Below, piece after piece: positions 6,652-15,001 of a DNA stretch of 64,000 nucleotides (position 1 is the first letter of the stretch; the number at the start of each line of letters is the position of its first letter). The stretch is taken from contig JAPJQL010000014.1 in NCBI GenBank assembly GCA_030825115.1, positions 1-64,000 of the forward strand. Reading direction: 5' to 3'. The position numbers and the translations under genes were made by a program. The notes under the pieces are model-generated. The model did not search any database, was not told where the DNA came from, and saw nothing but the letters and a program-made list of their open reading frames with translations. The stretch comes from Lachnospiraceae bacterium. Its GTDB lineage: Bacteria > Bacillota > Clostridia > Lachnospirales > Lachnospiraceae.

Positions 6652-7752
6652 TTACAATTCAAGTTCCATCTGCACTAATTCCTGTTCCGGTACATCTTCC
6701 CAGGCCGCGCCGATATAATCCAGCACTCGCCCCCAACCAAACTTCTCGCCGGTTTTAGGGTCGGTGCAGCACCGGTACATCCAGAACTCCCATTCTTTGG
6801 GATTCCGTACACGCAGCTGGTCAAAGCGATGTGGTCTTTTCTCCATGTGGACACCGAACCCGCACATGCTGCATCCCGTTCTTTGGGCTCCAGTGGTATA
6901 CAATGTTCCATCTGGCTTACGCTCTATGGTGCCATATATCTCGGGTACCGGCGCGTTGAGGTCAAGTGCAAGCTGCAGCAAATCCTGCCGGAGGAATGGC
7001 GTAAACGGTGCGCTTCGGATAACCGTTTTTCCAAAATAATTGCAGCCATGCTCCGTCAGCGCCTCCTCCCGCTGCCCTCCCTCGCTGGCCATCAGCCCCA
7101 GGAACGGCTTGCTGTTATGCTCCTTTGCCCATTTATCGCAGGGCTGCTCTTTCATGTACAGGCAGCACTTATTGCTTACCTTAAACGGTGCTATCTGGTA
7201 ATTCACACCTTCATTGGCATTTTCATATCCGCCAAACAGTTCCAGCCATTTCTGCGGCAGCTTCATACGGCTGTTCTTTGCATAGTGCCCCTGGGCGCCG
7301 CATTCGCCCGTGATGATCGCGTGGCGCACTGTCTTATTCTTTTCCGTGGGGTTCTGCAAGGTATCGATCCTGCCAGCAATCTTCTTGCTTATGACCGGGA
7401 ATCCATATTCCTGCAGAATTTCCACCTTGCTTCTCCCCGGCGCTATCGGTGTGACCCCAAGCTCTTTATGTATATGCTGGATGCTCTTGTCCTCCAGTGC
7501 CGATACTGATATCGCCGGGATGTCAATGCCTATCTTTCGGAGGAACAGCAATAATACGATACTGTCCAGCCCTCCTACACTGACATGTGCATTCAGATCC
7601 ATATCATCCAGACGTTCCACAAACTCCCGTGCCCGCCGCTCTGCCCGTTTTACCTTCACATCATACGGCAGCGCCTGCATGGCAGCCATCTGGGCTTTCT
7701 TTTTCTTCTTCTCTGCCTTCCACTCATCGGTGGTTAATTCTCTTTTTTCCAT
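6652..7752 (-). CDS. PP-loop (PAPS reductase-like) phage enzyme
   Basis: A 366-residue member of the phosphoadenosine phosphosulfate reductase / adenine nucleotide alpha-hydrolase superfamily common in phages. The nucleotide loop is SVGGLDS at residues 58-64, where the canonical form is SGGKDS, so the usual lysine and first serine are replaced. Downstream are GECGAQGHYAKNSR, the pair NKCC with EQPCDKW, and TGCSMCGFGVHME, cysteine groups that could hold an iron-sulfur cluster or zinc. A lysine-rich N-terminus precedes the fold. No typical ribosome binding site is visible. Substrate unknown; nucleotide or DNA thiolation chemistry related to DndC is one possibility. Confidence 0.75.
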   Translation of the reverse strand: MEKRELTTDEWKAEKKKKKAQMAAMQALPYDVKVKRAERRAREFVERLDDMDLNAHVSVGGLDSIVLLLFLRKIGIDIPAISVSALEDKSIQHIHKELGVTPIAPGRSKVEILQEYGFPVISKKIAGRIDTLQNPTEKNKTVRHAIITGECGAQGHYAKNSRMKLPQKWLELFGGYENANEGVNYQIAPFKVSNKCCLYMKEQPCDKWAKEHNSKPFLGLMASEGGQREEALTEHGCNYFGKTVIRSAPFTPFLRQDLLQLALDLNAPVPEIYGTIERKPDGTLYTTGAQRTGCSMCGFGVHMEKRPHRFDQLRVRNPKEWEFWMYRCCTDPKTGEKFGWGRVLDYIGAAWEDVPEQELVQMELEL

Positions 7753-7822
7753 TTTTTCGAAAGGAAGCCAGGATATCCTTCATGCTGGCCAGCGGCTCCA
7801 TCCTCCTTCCAGTGATTAATTT

Positions 7823-8005
7823 TTAAGATAAATCTTCTTCCTCAACATCCGGAATCAATCCGCTGAAACTGATAAATATCACAGACTTTGATCCCTTCCC
7901 CACGCTCTTCCGGATGCTGACCTCGTACCCGGCTTTCAGCAGCAGCCTGCCAAGCTCAAGTTGCTCCTCCTTTGTGAGCGTTCCCCGTGTAATCGGTATC
8001 TTCAT
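7823..8005 (-). CDS. small phage protein, 60 residues
   Basis: Starts MKIPITRGTLTKEEQLELG behind AGGAGGG with six-base spacing. It has a helix (KEEQLELGRLLLKAGY) followed by two strands and an acidic tail (DVEEEDLS), a compact alpha-beta protein. It overlaps the 3' end of the upstream zinc-protein gene by 50 bases. Function unknown. Confidence 0.6.
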   Translation of the reverse strand: MKIPITRGTLTKEEQLELGRLLLKAGYEVSIRKSVGKGSKSVIFISFSGLIPDVEEEDLS

Positions 8006-8156
8006 CCTGGTCCCTCCTAACATTCATGCACCCGTAATGGATATGCAGCTCACTCCGGCGCTTCGTCCTGATGTAGATGTGGCCGCCGCTTATCACTTCC
8101 CCGCAGATGTAGCAGATGTGCTCTGAGGGGGCATCCTTTTTCTTTTTAGTTCCCAT
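7956..8156 (-). CDS. small zinc-finger phage protein
   Basis: A 66-residue protein with a basic start (GTKKKKD), then HICYICGEVISGGHIYI and ELHIHYGCMNV, a CxxC plus HxxC type zinc site. GGGGGAA precedes the ATG. It overlaps both neighbours slightly, as expected in a tightly packed early operon. Function unknown. Confidence 0.6.
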   Translation of the reverse strand: MGTKKKKDAPSEHICYICGEVISGGHIYIRTKRRSELHIHYGCMNVRRDQDEDTDYTGNAHKGGAT

Positions 8157-8385
8157 GCAGTTCCCCCTGTCTTGCCCTCTGGTCCATAATCGCTACCAGG
8201 TTCGCCACCATGTCCTGTGCCAGCTGGCAGCCATGTTTCCCCATCAGCTCCCTAGCCTCTTCAAGGAGGCTGTCCCACCCGGCTTCGTCATGTACCCCTG
8301 GCAGGTTATCCCGGTGCTTCATCCAGAACCCGTTGTAGATGTCCGTAAATATAGCGGACACATCTTTGTTCGTCATGCCTGTCAT
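8146..8385 (-). CDS. small helical phage protein, 79 residues
   Basis: Predominantly helical protein with pattern IYNGFWMKHRDNLP then WDSLLEEARELMGKHG and VANLVAIMDQRA, similar to small proteins next to replication genes in Clostridia phages. The ATG follows AGGAGGAAACG. It is the first gene after the GTTACA-repeat region. Function unknown. Confidence 0.6.
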   Translation of the reverse strand: MTGMTNKDVSAIFTDIYNGFWMKHRDNLPGVHDEAGWDSLLEEARELMGKHGCQLAQDMVANLVAIMDQRARQGELHGN

Positions 8386-8400
8386 CGTTTCCTCCTGTAT

Positions 8401-8672
8401 GGTTACAGCTGGTTACAAAGGTCTGTAACCTTTAGAACCCTCACAAACCCGCATAAATACGTTGTTTTTCACACCCGGTTACAGGGTTACAAGGTTACAG
8501 CGGTTTTTCCCCTATACGCGCGAGGCATATATATTGCAATTTTTCATTTATATGTGTGTCCCCCTATAGGGTTAAAAAAAAAACTGTAACTTCTGTAACT
8601 TTGTAACCGCACCCCTCAAACCCGCATGGATGCTAGATTCTTCGGTTACAGGATGCCTTAAAATCCTGTAAC
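8401..8672. repeat. GTTACA iteron array, candidate phage replication origin
   Basis: The only gap of about 300 bases in the early operon. It holds eleven copies of GTTACA or its complement TGTAAC: forward at 8401, 8411, 8477, 8485, 8493 and 8644, reverse at 8424, 8585, 8594, 8602 and 8667. Three forward copies sit in tandem at eight-base spacing, and the last two copies form a perfect 10-bp inverted repeat. An A+T-rich core with CATATATATTG and a long A-run lies between the groups. Clustered iterons plus an A+T-rich core beside the primase-helicase genes suggest an origin. Confidence 0.6.
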
Positions 8673-8697
8673 TCCCAGCCCTTTTCCTGTGACTTTC

Positions 8698-10539
8698 CTA
8701 ATCAAACGGAAGCTCCGAGTCCTGTACCGGCATGAATTCCTCCTGCTTCGCCACGGTCTCCGCCATGTTGATGCAGGCGCACCTCGATGCCTTCCCGTTC
8801 ACTTTCACGGACTTATACAGGCTGTCCTTCCCCTTCGACAGCCTCCCTGCCTGGTCGAGCCATGACAGGATTGCCTTCGGGTTGTAGCCCCCTTCCTCGC
8901 AGACACGGTCAAACGTGCTCTTGATGAAACGTACCTCATCCCCCGAGACCGAGCCAAAACATGGGTCCGAGTTCATTTCGAACTTGGCGGAATTGCTCAC
9001 ATAGAAATCATGTATGTACTCATATCCGCGCGCCCCTGAATCGACCGCCTCCCTGGTATGCAGGTACTTGTCGATATCCTCGACGGTAAGCCCCCTCCCG
9101 TCACAGAACAGCCACTCCGTGGCAAGCGCATCCGCTGCCAGGATCGTTGCTGCAGCCATGGTCTGCTTCTCCGTGCTGGACGTCCCAAGCTCCCGGTAAT
9201 AATGCTTATACAGGCTGATTGCCTTCTCTTTCGCCCCTTCCGTTGCCATGAACCCCATGAACAGCTTCCCTGCATGCCCGTAATTCATCCGGACAGTGTC
9301 AAGCAGCTCTGCTGCGTCCTGGAAAAGCCTGTCCCTGCACTCAATCTCAATGATACGGTTTACCGCGCCCCCGCCTGATGCCGCATGTGTGATTGGACCT
9401 TCCCCTGATGTGATGATGCAGTTCTTCCATGTGGCAGTTTTCTGGAGCCCTCCAGTTTTTGCGCCCCTGGTCTTCCCTATACCTTCGCACAGCATATACA
9501 CAGTCTGCTCAAACGACTTTTTGTCTTTTACAAGCTGGAACTCATCCAGTATTAGTGGGAGGTTATTCACAAACCCCGCCAGCTGCTCCAGCCCGACAAG
9601 AGTTCCATTGAATGTCTGCACAAACCCTGCTGCATCGTTCGGGTCAGCCCAGATGGATGCCGCCAGGAACTGTGCCACTGTCTTCCCAGTTCCGGACATG
9701 CCCCAGAAATGCAGGATGAAATTCAGCTTCCCTATAGTCTTGATGATCACGGATGCAAATCCTGCTGCCAGTGCTATCCTGGCCACCGAATCTGTCCTCC
9801 TGACTGCTTTTACGGCATCCAGCCATATTTCGTACTCACCATACGGATGGACCGCCTCAAACGTCCTCCTATAGTTGTCGATCCCGTCAAACTCCAGGTT
9901 CTCCATATATGGGCTGAACAGCCCGTTCGAAGTCCATCCCAGATGGCTGACTGACTGCACCTCCGGTATGGTATTGTGGTTCAGGTCCTCCACGTCCTGC
10001 AGGTACTCAACCAGATAGGATGCGTTCTTGTCCGATACCGATATGTCCTTGTCCGCCAGCTTCTTGATCTCCCTTGAATTGAACAGTGTGCTCTTGTTCG
10101 CCACGACCTCCTTCCAGCCCTTGTAGTCCCTCCGGAACATGAGCTTCAGGCGGACAGTGCCGTCATCAATGTTGATCAGCCGCTGGACCGGCAGGATGGG
10201 GTGCACGCAGGCCGTGTCAATCCCATTATTTTCATTCCGGCGGATGATGCCCTGGTCGTTCGCAATCCACTCGCCGGTGAACAGCTCCACCGGCTGGTCG
10301 TTGAAGTCTGTCAGGTTGTTCACGACGCTGTTGATACCGCCCTTTCGGTCCTCGTGCTGGTTGAAGTATGCCTTCACCATCGTACCGAAGCGCTTGAACC
10401 CCACGGACTCCGCGTTCGCGTTCATGTCGTTGAACATCTGCATGTATGTGAATCCGTCATCCCTATGGTCGAAGAGGACCTTGTATGGGGCTTCCGTGTT
10501 AAATTCTTCCTTGGTGTAAAATCTTAGCGGCTCATTCAT
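8698..10539 (-). CDS. DUF927-family phage replicative helicase
   Basis: A 613-residue helicase-type ATPase for phage DNA replication. The N-terminal 230 residues have no catalytic motif. The DUF927 ATPase core has Walker A GMSGTGKT at 280-287 and Walker B LILDE at 329-333, followed by the sensor segment CIITSGEGP. The C-terminal region is helical and probably binds DNA. The start overlaps the stop of the CHC2 primase gene (ATGAATGA). The pair makes up a split primase-helicase. The adjacent repeat array is the probable template site. Confidence 0.88.
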   Translation of the reverse strand: MNEPLRFYTKEEFNTEAPYKVLFDHRDDGFTYMQMFNDMNANAESVGFKRFGTMVKAYFNQHEDRKGGINSVVNNLTDFNDQPVELFTGEWIANDQGIIRRNENNGIDTACVHPILPVQRLINIDDGTVRLKLMFRRDYKGWKEVVANKSTLFNSREIKKLADKDISVSDKNASYLVEYLQDVEDLNHNTIPEVQSVSHLGWTSNGLFSPYMENLEFDGIDNYRRTFEAVHPYGEYEIWLDAVKAVRRTDSVARIALAAGFASVIIKTIGKLNFILHFWGMSGTGKTVAQFLAASIWADPNDAAGFVQTFNGTLVGLEQLAGFVNNLPLILDEFQLVKDKKSFEQTVYMLCEGIGKTRGAKTGGLQKTATWKNCIITSGEGPITHAASGGGAVNRIIEIECRDRLFQDAAELLDTVRMNYGHAGKLFMGFMATEGAKEKAISLYKHYYRELGTSSTEKQTMAAATILAADALATEWLFCDGRGLTVEDIDKYLHTREAVDSGARGYEYIHDFYVSNSAKFEMNSDPCFGSVSGDEVRFIKSTFDRVCEEGGYNPKAILSWLDQAGRLSKGKDSLYKSVKVNGKASRCACINMAETVAKQEEFMPVQDSELPFD

Positions 10540-11062
10540 CCAGCGCCCTCATCTCCTCCTGCTCCGCCCGCGTTCCTGATGCCAGGACGTCATATTTATA
10601 CTGGTTCCCTTCCCGCATCCGGATGGCTGCCTGCCACTCGTCAGAAAGCGGCGCATATCCAGGGATCATGGCATCCAGGAGCCTTAAAAGGCGGCACACT
10701 TCCCCCAGCCGTTTCTTCTTCCACCCCTGGAACCGTGTTTCTGCCTCCGCCCTCCTGGCTTTCTCCCTCCTGGCTGCAGCCGCACGTATCCTGGCCGTCC
10801 GCGGGCTCTCCTGCCCGTACGTCCCGCCGAGGGAACGGAATGCCTCCGGGAACGGGATGTCCTCCATCTTCTGTATGAAGCTGAAAATGTCACCGTTCTC
10901 CCCACACCCAAAGCAATGGTAGTCTTTCTCATAAATCTTCATTGAGGCAGTCCTCTCCTTATGGAATGGGCAGGGGACGTACCCCCGCCGGTCAGGGACA
11001 AGCCCATAACGTCCCACTATCTCCTTCATGCTGTATGCCTGCTTAATCTCTTCCGCCGTCAC
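10532..11062 (-). CDS. CHC2 zinc-finger primase domain protein
   Basis: A 176-residue protein equal to the N-terminal zinc domain of DnaG-type primases. With the chosen start the zinc ligands are C31, H34, C50 and C53 in CPFH and CFGC. The rest is an arginine- and alanine-rich helical linker; there is no Toprim domain, so polymerisation must reside elsewhere or in the DUF927 partner. GTG is preferred, because GGAGGTG stands just before it. The upstream end overlaps the ERCC4 nuclease gene. Confidence 0.85.
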   Translation of the reverse strand: MTAEEIKQAYSMKEIVGRYGLVPDRRGYVPCPFHKERTASMKIYEKDYHCFGCGENGDIFSFIQKMEDIPFPEAFRSLGGTYGQESPRTARIRAAAARREKARRAEAETRFQGWKKKRLGEVCRLLRLLDAMIPGYAPLSDEWQAAIRMREGNQYKYDVLASGTRAEQEEMRALDE

Positions 11063-11558
11063 TCCCCTCACCTCCAAGTAGCTCAATGATGCGCCTGCCG
11101 GTATCCCCTTTCTCGCAGAACAGGAACCGGCAGCCGTATTTCCTCTCCAGCGTGCAGAGGATCTTGTACAGCACCTCCCCCTGCATCGCCTTCGTCTCTA
11201 TGTTTTTCCATTTCCCGTCATCGCCACGCACCCGTCTGACGGACCGCGGGTTATCCCACCAGATCACATCCTTAAGGCTCTCTACGCCCTTTCCATGCTC
11301 GACCAGGAATATAAGGCGTATCTCGTTCTCCTGCGCACGTACAAGCTCCCTGCGGAACCGGTCATGCCCCTGGCAGACGTTGCTGCACAGCTCCGTCAGG
11401 TTCTGCTTCCGGTCGATGATGAGTCGCGGGTTGTCATAGCTCATATAGTCCCCGACCAGCAGCTTGGATACCGGGTGCCGGATCCCCTGCCGGTCGAACT
11501 CTGCAACAATCTTCTTTATCGCCCTCTCCTTTTCCCTGCTGTCAATCTGGATCACCAT
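11043..11558 (-). CDS. ERCC4-type nuclease
   Basis: A 171-residue structure-specific nuclease of the XPF/Mus81 ERCC4 fold. Active-site pattern: IDSREKE at residues 5-11, LLVGDYM at about 39-45 and LIIDRKQNLTEL at about 51-62, the GDn-ERKxxxD-like core. It stands alone without a helicase or HhH domain, as in many phages, and probably resolves branched recombination or replication intermediates made by ERF. AGGAGG precedes the ATG. Confidence 0.87.
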   Translation of the reverse strand: MVIQIDSREKERAIKKIVAEFDRQGIRHPVSKLLVGDYMSYDNPRLIIDRKQNLTELCSNVCQGHDRFRRELVRAQENEIRLIFLVEHGKGVESLKDVIWWDNPRSVRRVRGDDGKWKNIETKAMQGEVLYKILCTLERKYGCRFLFCEKGDTGRRIIELLGGEGSDGGRD

Positions 11559-11566
11559 AATGCCTC

Positions 11567-12007
11567 CTAATTGAAGGGAAGCCCTTCATCTTCCACGCCG
11601 TCCGGGATATTCATGAACCCATCCCCGACTGCACTGGCCGGGGTTGGCCTGGAAGCCGGCTGGCATCCTGCGCCGTTGTCTCCGCCTGCCGCATTCTTGC
11701 TTTCCACGAATTCCACGTTCTCGGCAATGACGTCGGTGGTATATACTTTTGTCCCTTCCTGGTTCACATAGGAGCCGGTCTGTATCCTCCCGTTCAGACC
11801 TATCCGCTGCCCTTTCACAAAATATCTCTCTATGAACTCCGCGGTCTTCCCGAATGCCACGCAGGATATAAAGTCCGCATTGTCCTCGCCGTCCCGCTTG
11901 AACCTCCGGTCGCACGCCAGGGTGAACCTGGCAATTGTCGAGCCGCCGTCCGTATATCTTACATCCGGGTCGCGTGTGAAGCGCCCCACAAGCTGTACCG
12001 TATTCAT
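11567..12007 (-). CDS. ssb: single-stranded DNA-binding protein
   Basis: Phage SSB of 146 residues. The OB-fold covers residues 1-105 (MNTVQLVGRFTRDPDVRY, then FTLACDRRF, DFISCVAFGKTAEFIERYF, then GLNGRIQTGSY). A flexible Pro/Ala/Gly linker leads to the acidic tip EDEGLPFN, the standard protein-docking tail. It is directly downstream of the ERF annealase gene and probably partners it in replication and recombination. Confidence 0.96.
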   Translation of the reverse strand: MNTVQLVGRFTRDPDVRYTDGGSTIARFTLACDRRFKRDGEDNADFISCVAFGKTAEFIERYFVKGQRIGLNGRIQTGSYVNQEGTKVYTTDVIAENVEFVESKNAAGGDNGAGCQPASRPTPASAVGDGFMNIPDGVEDEGLPFN

Positions 12008-12754
12008 CTATGCCTCCTTGTCCGGCGTCGCGCTGAACTTCTTCATGACTTTAATGAACTGTTCCGTAGTCATGTCCCCCAGCGCCTTGAGCCCGAAAAG
12101 CTTCAGGACGGTGGCTTCCTCCACCCCGGTCCTTCCAAGCTCTGCCTTTATGGTATTAAGTTTCGCTGTGTCAATCTTCTCTGCCGCTGCATCCCCCGGG
12201 TTAATGTCCGGAGGCTCCTCCCCGCCTGCCGTTCCGGCTCCGCTGTCCTTTGCCTTCCCAGCTGGCTTCTTCTGTTTTCCATCCGGATCGGTCCGTGGTG
12301 CTACAGGCTCGCCAGCCCCGTCCGGGTCCTTCATCTCCTCTGTCGGGATACACAAGACCTGGAAGCACGCATATTTGAATGCGACCGCCATCGCTTTGTT
12401 CGTTGCCTTATCCGCGCTGTCCATCGCCTCCCCGATCACCACGGCGCGGACGAAGGAGCCGTCTTCCGCATAGAACCGGTATTCAATCCGGCAGATGGAA
12501 TAATTCATCACTGAGCCCTTTGCCGTGGTCTTCACTTCCCGGGTCTGCTCCAGGATGGTAGGGACCACGAAGACCCCATGCTTCTGGAATGCAGGGTTGA
12601 TCGCATTCATCACCGCATCGATCCCCCTGTAATTGAACCCCTGCTGGGCGTTCCGGTCCTTCTTGGCTACAGCGCCCACATCCTTCATCACCTGCGTGAT
12701 CTGGCGGAATATCTTCCCGCCCTCCTGTCTTGTCTCCTGCCCTTCCATGTTCAC
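12008..12754 (-). CDS. erf: ERF-family single-strand annealing protein
   Basis: Phage recombinase that anneals complementary strands. Residues 15-135 match the ERF superfamily: FRQITQVMKDVGAVAKKDRN, then FNYRGIDAVMNAINP, and the core GEAMDSADKATNKAMAVAFKYA, the best-known ERF motif. After a Pro/Gly/Lys linker there is a small C-terminal helical domain (residues about 195-248). GTG overlapping the previous stop codon and an ATG two codons later are both plausible starts, with the latter better spaced from AAAGGA. Confidence 0.92.
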   Translation of the reverse strand: MNMEGQETRQEGGKIFRQITQVMKDVGAVAKKDRNAQQGFNYRGIDAVMNAINPAFQKHGVFVVPTILEQTREVKTTAKGSVMNYSICRIEYRFYAEDGSFVRAVVIGEAMDSADKATNKAMAVAFKYACFQVLCIPTEEMKDPDGAGEPVAPRTDPDGKQKKPAGKAKDSGAGTAGGEEPPDINPGDAAAEKIDTAKLNTIKAELGRTGVEEATVLKLFGLKALGDMTTEQFIKVMKKFSATPDKEA

Positions 12755-13593
12755 CCTATCCTTTCAAAGCTTATCCCGAAGCTGTTCATATATCCTTCAA
12801 GCATGTCGATCTTCTCCTGGGATGCGACAATCTGGTATGTGGCTTTTTTAGCGGACGGTGTCTCGAATGCCAGGCCGAACCCCGTATCCAGATCCAGCTC
12901 CTGCTGCACCGGCTCCGGGTCCGGCATTGTTGCCTCCGCCCAGACCGCCTCTTCCTCTGCCTTCCTGCGGCGTTCTGCCAGTTCAGCAAACTCATTTGCT
13001 CGCCTCATAGACTCCACTGCCGTGTATCCTGCCTTGTACTGTCCCAGGGCATAGTCGATTATATCCGGCTCCACCCGCATCAGCTTCAGGCTCTCCACGT
13101 CCATCCTGATGCTCAGTAGCGCCTGTTCCATCTCCTCGCCGATCTTCCTGGCTGACGTGGATGAATTCTCCCATTTCCCGGAATAGATCCGGCTGAGCGG
13201 GGCATATCCTTCCAGGTCACCAACCTTCTCTTCATAGATGGAACGTATCAGCCTGCGGCGCTCTTCAATCCGGCTGGCCTCGAATTCCTTCACCTGGCTG
13301 TCGATCAGCGCGATCGGCTCATCGATCAGCGCCAGCAGCTCTTTTGTCTTCATCTCGAACGCTTCATATGGCTGCATGTACTGCTTCTTGACCTCAATCT
13401 TCCGGTCATTCACCGCCTTCTTAAGCTTCCGCAGGTCGGCTACTGCCGCCTTGGCAAACCCTTTGCTCTCTTCCGTGAAAGATGCCCCTCGGTATTCCTC
13501 CAGATATGCTGACAGCGCCTCCTTCAGCTCATCGAAATTACTGAAATCTATCACGCCGTTCTTCTGGCTGATCATTACGTCTAATCTCTCCAT
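12751..13593 (-). CDS. DUF1351 domain phage protein
   Basis: A 280-residue, mostly coiled-coil protein that regularly accompanies ERF or RecT genes. Matches to the family include DELKEALSAYLEEYRG, AVADLRKLKKAVNDRK and IEVKKQYMQPYEAFE; the last is a hallmark. The C-terminal fifth contains ELDLDTGFGLAFETP and a small domain EKIDMLEGYMNSFGISFERIG also seen in these proteins. The ATG follows AGGAGGAGTGAC. Probable role: structural helper of recombination; biochemical function unknown. Confidence 0.88.
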   Translation of the reverse strand: MERLDVMISQKNGVIDFSNFDELKEALSAYLEEYRGASFTEESKGFAKAAVADLRKLKKAVNDRKIEVKKQYMQPYEAFEMKTKELLALIDEPIALIDSQVKEFEASRIEERRRLIRSIYEEKVGDLEGYAPLSRIYSGKWENSSTSARKIGEEMEQALLSIRMDVESLKLMRVEPDIIDYALGQYKAGYTAVESMRRANEFAELAERRRKAEEEAVWAEATMPDPEPVQQELDLDTGFGLAFETPSAKKATYQIVASQEKIDMLEGYMNSFGISFERIG

Positions 13594-13594
13594 G

Positions 13595-13813
13595 TCACTC
13601 CTCCTCGTCTTCAATCTTGATTATCGTATCGTTTGCCGCATACCTGATCAGGCTTGAAGCCAGCTCCTTCACGCTCAGCTGGCCGCCTGACTTTTCCAAG
13701 AACCCTTCCAAAATATCTGCGGCTTCCGGGTCGATACGGATGATCCCATCCCCGCACGCTCCCCGGCTTATTGCCTTCTTCCTCTTCTTTTTAATGCTGA
13801 TCACGTTAGGCAT
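13595..13813 (-). CDS. small phage protein, RHH-like
   Basis: A 72-residue protein with a lysine-rich start (ISIKKKRKKAISRGACG), then GIIRIDPEAADILEGFLEKSG and VKELASSLIRYAAND, and an acidic tail. A short strand followed by two helices fits a ribbon-helix-helix fold, but no specific family is recognised. GGAGGTG precedes the ATG, which overlaps the upstream stop by a few bases. Confidence 0.6.
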   Translation of the reverse strand: MPNVISIKKKRKKAISRGACGDGIIRIDPEAADILEGFLEKSGGQLSVKELASSLIRYAANDTIIKIEDEEE

Positions 13814-14084
13814 CCAGCACCTCCACCAGCTCATCCGGCTGGAACGAATAGTCATCCTGGTATCCGTTGCTCTTCCCTTTCAGCGTCACCTGCTTCTCAA
13901 AGATATGTACCTCGCGGATCTCCAGCTTGGTCCAGTTGTCCGGGGCGCCGAACTCAAACCGGACGTTCTGCCCGGGGCGCAGGTCTGCTGCCCTGGCTGC
14001 ATGCTTTCTCCCTTCCGGTTCCGGGATCCTGTTGCCTGGTTCCGGTACGTGGTCAGTATCCACCTTTCCTAAAGTTCCATCCAT
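13806..14084 (-). CDS. small phage protein, 92 residues
   Basis: The N-terminal third is polar and disordered (Pro, Glu, Asp, Arg). The C-terminal part looks like a small beta barrel: LRPGQNVRFEFG, KLEIREVHIFEKQVTLKG and YSFQPDELVEVLDA. ATG chosen behind GGAGG; an upstream in-frame ATG lacks a ribosome binding site. A CCCTCAT/ATGAGGG palindrome lies just before it. Function unknown. Confidence 0.6.
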   Translation of the reverse strand: MDGTLGKVDTDHVPEPGNRIPEPEGRKHAARAADLRPGQNVRFEFGAPDNWTKLEIREVHIFEKQVTLKGKSNGYQDDYSFQPDELVEVLDA

Positions 14085-14135
14085 CTTGACATTTCCTCCG
14101 TTTTCCCTCATAATGAGGGTGTGATTATTTACGAG

Positions 14136-14381
14136 TTACCTTGATCCCCCGGCTGTTCCCGCAGCTGGGGTTTCTGCTCTCCCGGCTTGGTACTCTCGCA
14201 GGTGCTCAGCCCACTTATGCACCCCATATGCCATCTCGTTTGCGATGTTGTAATCTAACAGAATGCTGTTGGCATTCCGTTCCCTCACTTCTGCTGCCTC
14301 AATCTCTAATGCTTTAACATCTTCATCGGTCAGGAGAAACATCGATTCCACTCCGTTTTCTAATGTGATTTTCCCTTGCAT
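14136..14381 (-). CDS. small phage protein, 81 residues
   Basis: Starts MQGKITLENGVESMFLL behind GGAGGAGG. Helical in the middle (DVKALEIEAAEVRERNAN, then IANEMAYGVHKWAEHLREY) with a low-complexity Ala/Gly tail. No family recognised. The open frame runs upstream of this ATG but with skewed composition and no better start. Confidence 0.55.
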   Translation of the reverse strand: MQGKITLENGVESMFLLTDEDVKALEIEAAEVRERNANSILLDYNIANEMAYGVHKWAEHLREYQAGRAETPAAGTAGGSR

Positions 14382-14484
14382 AGTCCTCCTCCTTTCTCTT
14401 ATAATCCCTGCACGGATACATCCGGCTCCGCTCCATGCACCGGCTGCTGTAACGGCATGTCCGGCATGTTTCTGCGCCCATCGC

Positions 14485-14622
14485 CTACACCGCCCTGAAA
14501 TACCACGCCGCACACACCACTCCGACAAGTATCAGGCACCTCATCGCCGCATACAGCTCATGCCGACGCATCTCTTGCCGAAGCCGGAAGATGTCTCTAT
14601 GCATCCGCTCCAGCCTGTCCAT
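14485..14622 (-). CDS. small membrane-anchored phage protein
   Basis: A 45-residue protein: basic amphipathic N-terminus (MDRLERMHRDIFRLRQEMRR) followed by one hydrophobic helix (MRCLILVGVVCAAWYF). A GGGAG-type ribosome binding site precedes the ATG, which lies inside the end of the upstream gene. Coding status rests on composition and context only. Confidence 0.4.
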   Translation of the reverse strand: MDRLERMHRDIFRLRQEMRRHELYAAMRCLILVGVVCAAWYFRAV

Positions 14623-14875
14623 CTCTGTCTCCCAGTCCCAGATCTGGTTTAATTGCTGCATTTGCTTGTTCCTCCTCTCTCCGTTTCAAATACACATCAA
14701 TAAGTTCCTGGGAAATATAATACGAATACCTTTCCCCACTCATCTTTTCTGCGATGCCTATCGGAAGCTTCCCGCGCCTCATCAGCACCCTAACCGCTTG
14801 TTCTGGATACCCAAGCTGCTGACTCGCAGATTTAACGCTCACACCTACCTTTGATTTTCTCACCTTTATACTCAT
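14597..14875 (-). CDS. helix-turn-helix phage protein (excisionase-like)
   Basis: A 92-residue basic protein with SVKSASQQLGYPEQAVRVLMRR, a winged-helix or MerR-like DNA-binding segment similar to excisionase-type regulators, then YSYYISQELIDVYLKRR. The start is uncertain: ATG (used here) abuts GAAAGGA, while a TTG twelve codons upstream overlaps the preceding mini-gene. Its position as an early gene near cro fits a regulator or Xis, though it is far from the integrase. Confidence 0.6.
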   Translation of the reverse strand: MSIKVRKSKVGVSVKSASQQLGYPEQAVRVLMRRGKLPIGIAEKMSGERYSYYISQELIDVYLKRREEEQANAAIKPDLGLGDRDGQAGADA

Positions 14876-14903
14876 TCCTTTCTCATCTGGTAATCTTTTC
14901 CCT

Positions 14904-14999
14904 TCAGCCAAATAAGAGTACTGCCATGACGCACAGCCTGTAATGCAGCCACTTTATTGCTGCTATGGTTAGTAATAGAATCAATATTGCAGTCACCAT
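14904..14999 (-). CDS. 31-residue membrane peptide
   Basis: ATG behind GGGGGTG with eight-base spacing. The product is almost entirely hydrophobic (VTAILILLLTIAAI, then VMAVLLFG) around a short WLHYR loop. It overlaps the ribosome binding site region after the cro-like gene. Possibly a real small protein; evidence is limited to the start signal and hydrophobicity. Confidence 0.4.
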   Translation of the reverse strand: MVTAILILLLTIAAIKWLHYRLCVMAVLLFG

Positions 15000-15001
15000 C
15001 C

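Noticed and set aside
7753..7822. Short frame upstream of the PP-loop gene, about 25 codons with AAGGAGG touching its ATG
   Set aside because: The ribosome binding site has no spacing to the start and the product shows no feature; too weak to list.
8401..8672. GTTACA repeats as a possible CRISPR array
   Set aside because: Repeat units are only six to seven bases, in both orientations and with irregular spacing; there are no spacers or cas genes.
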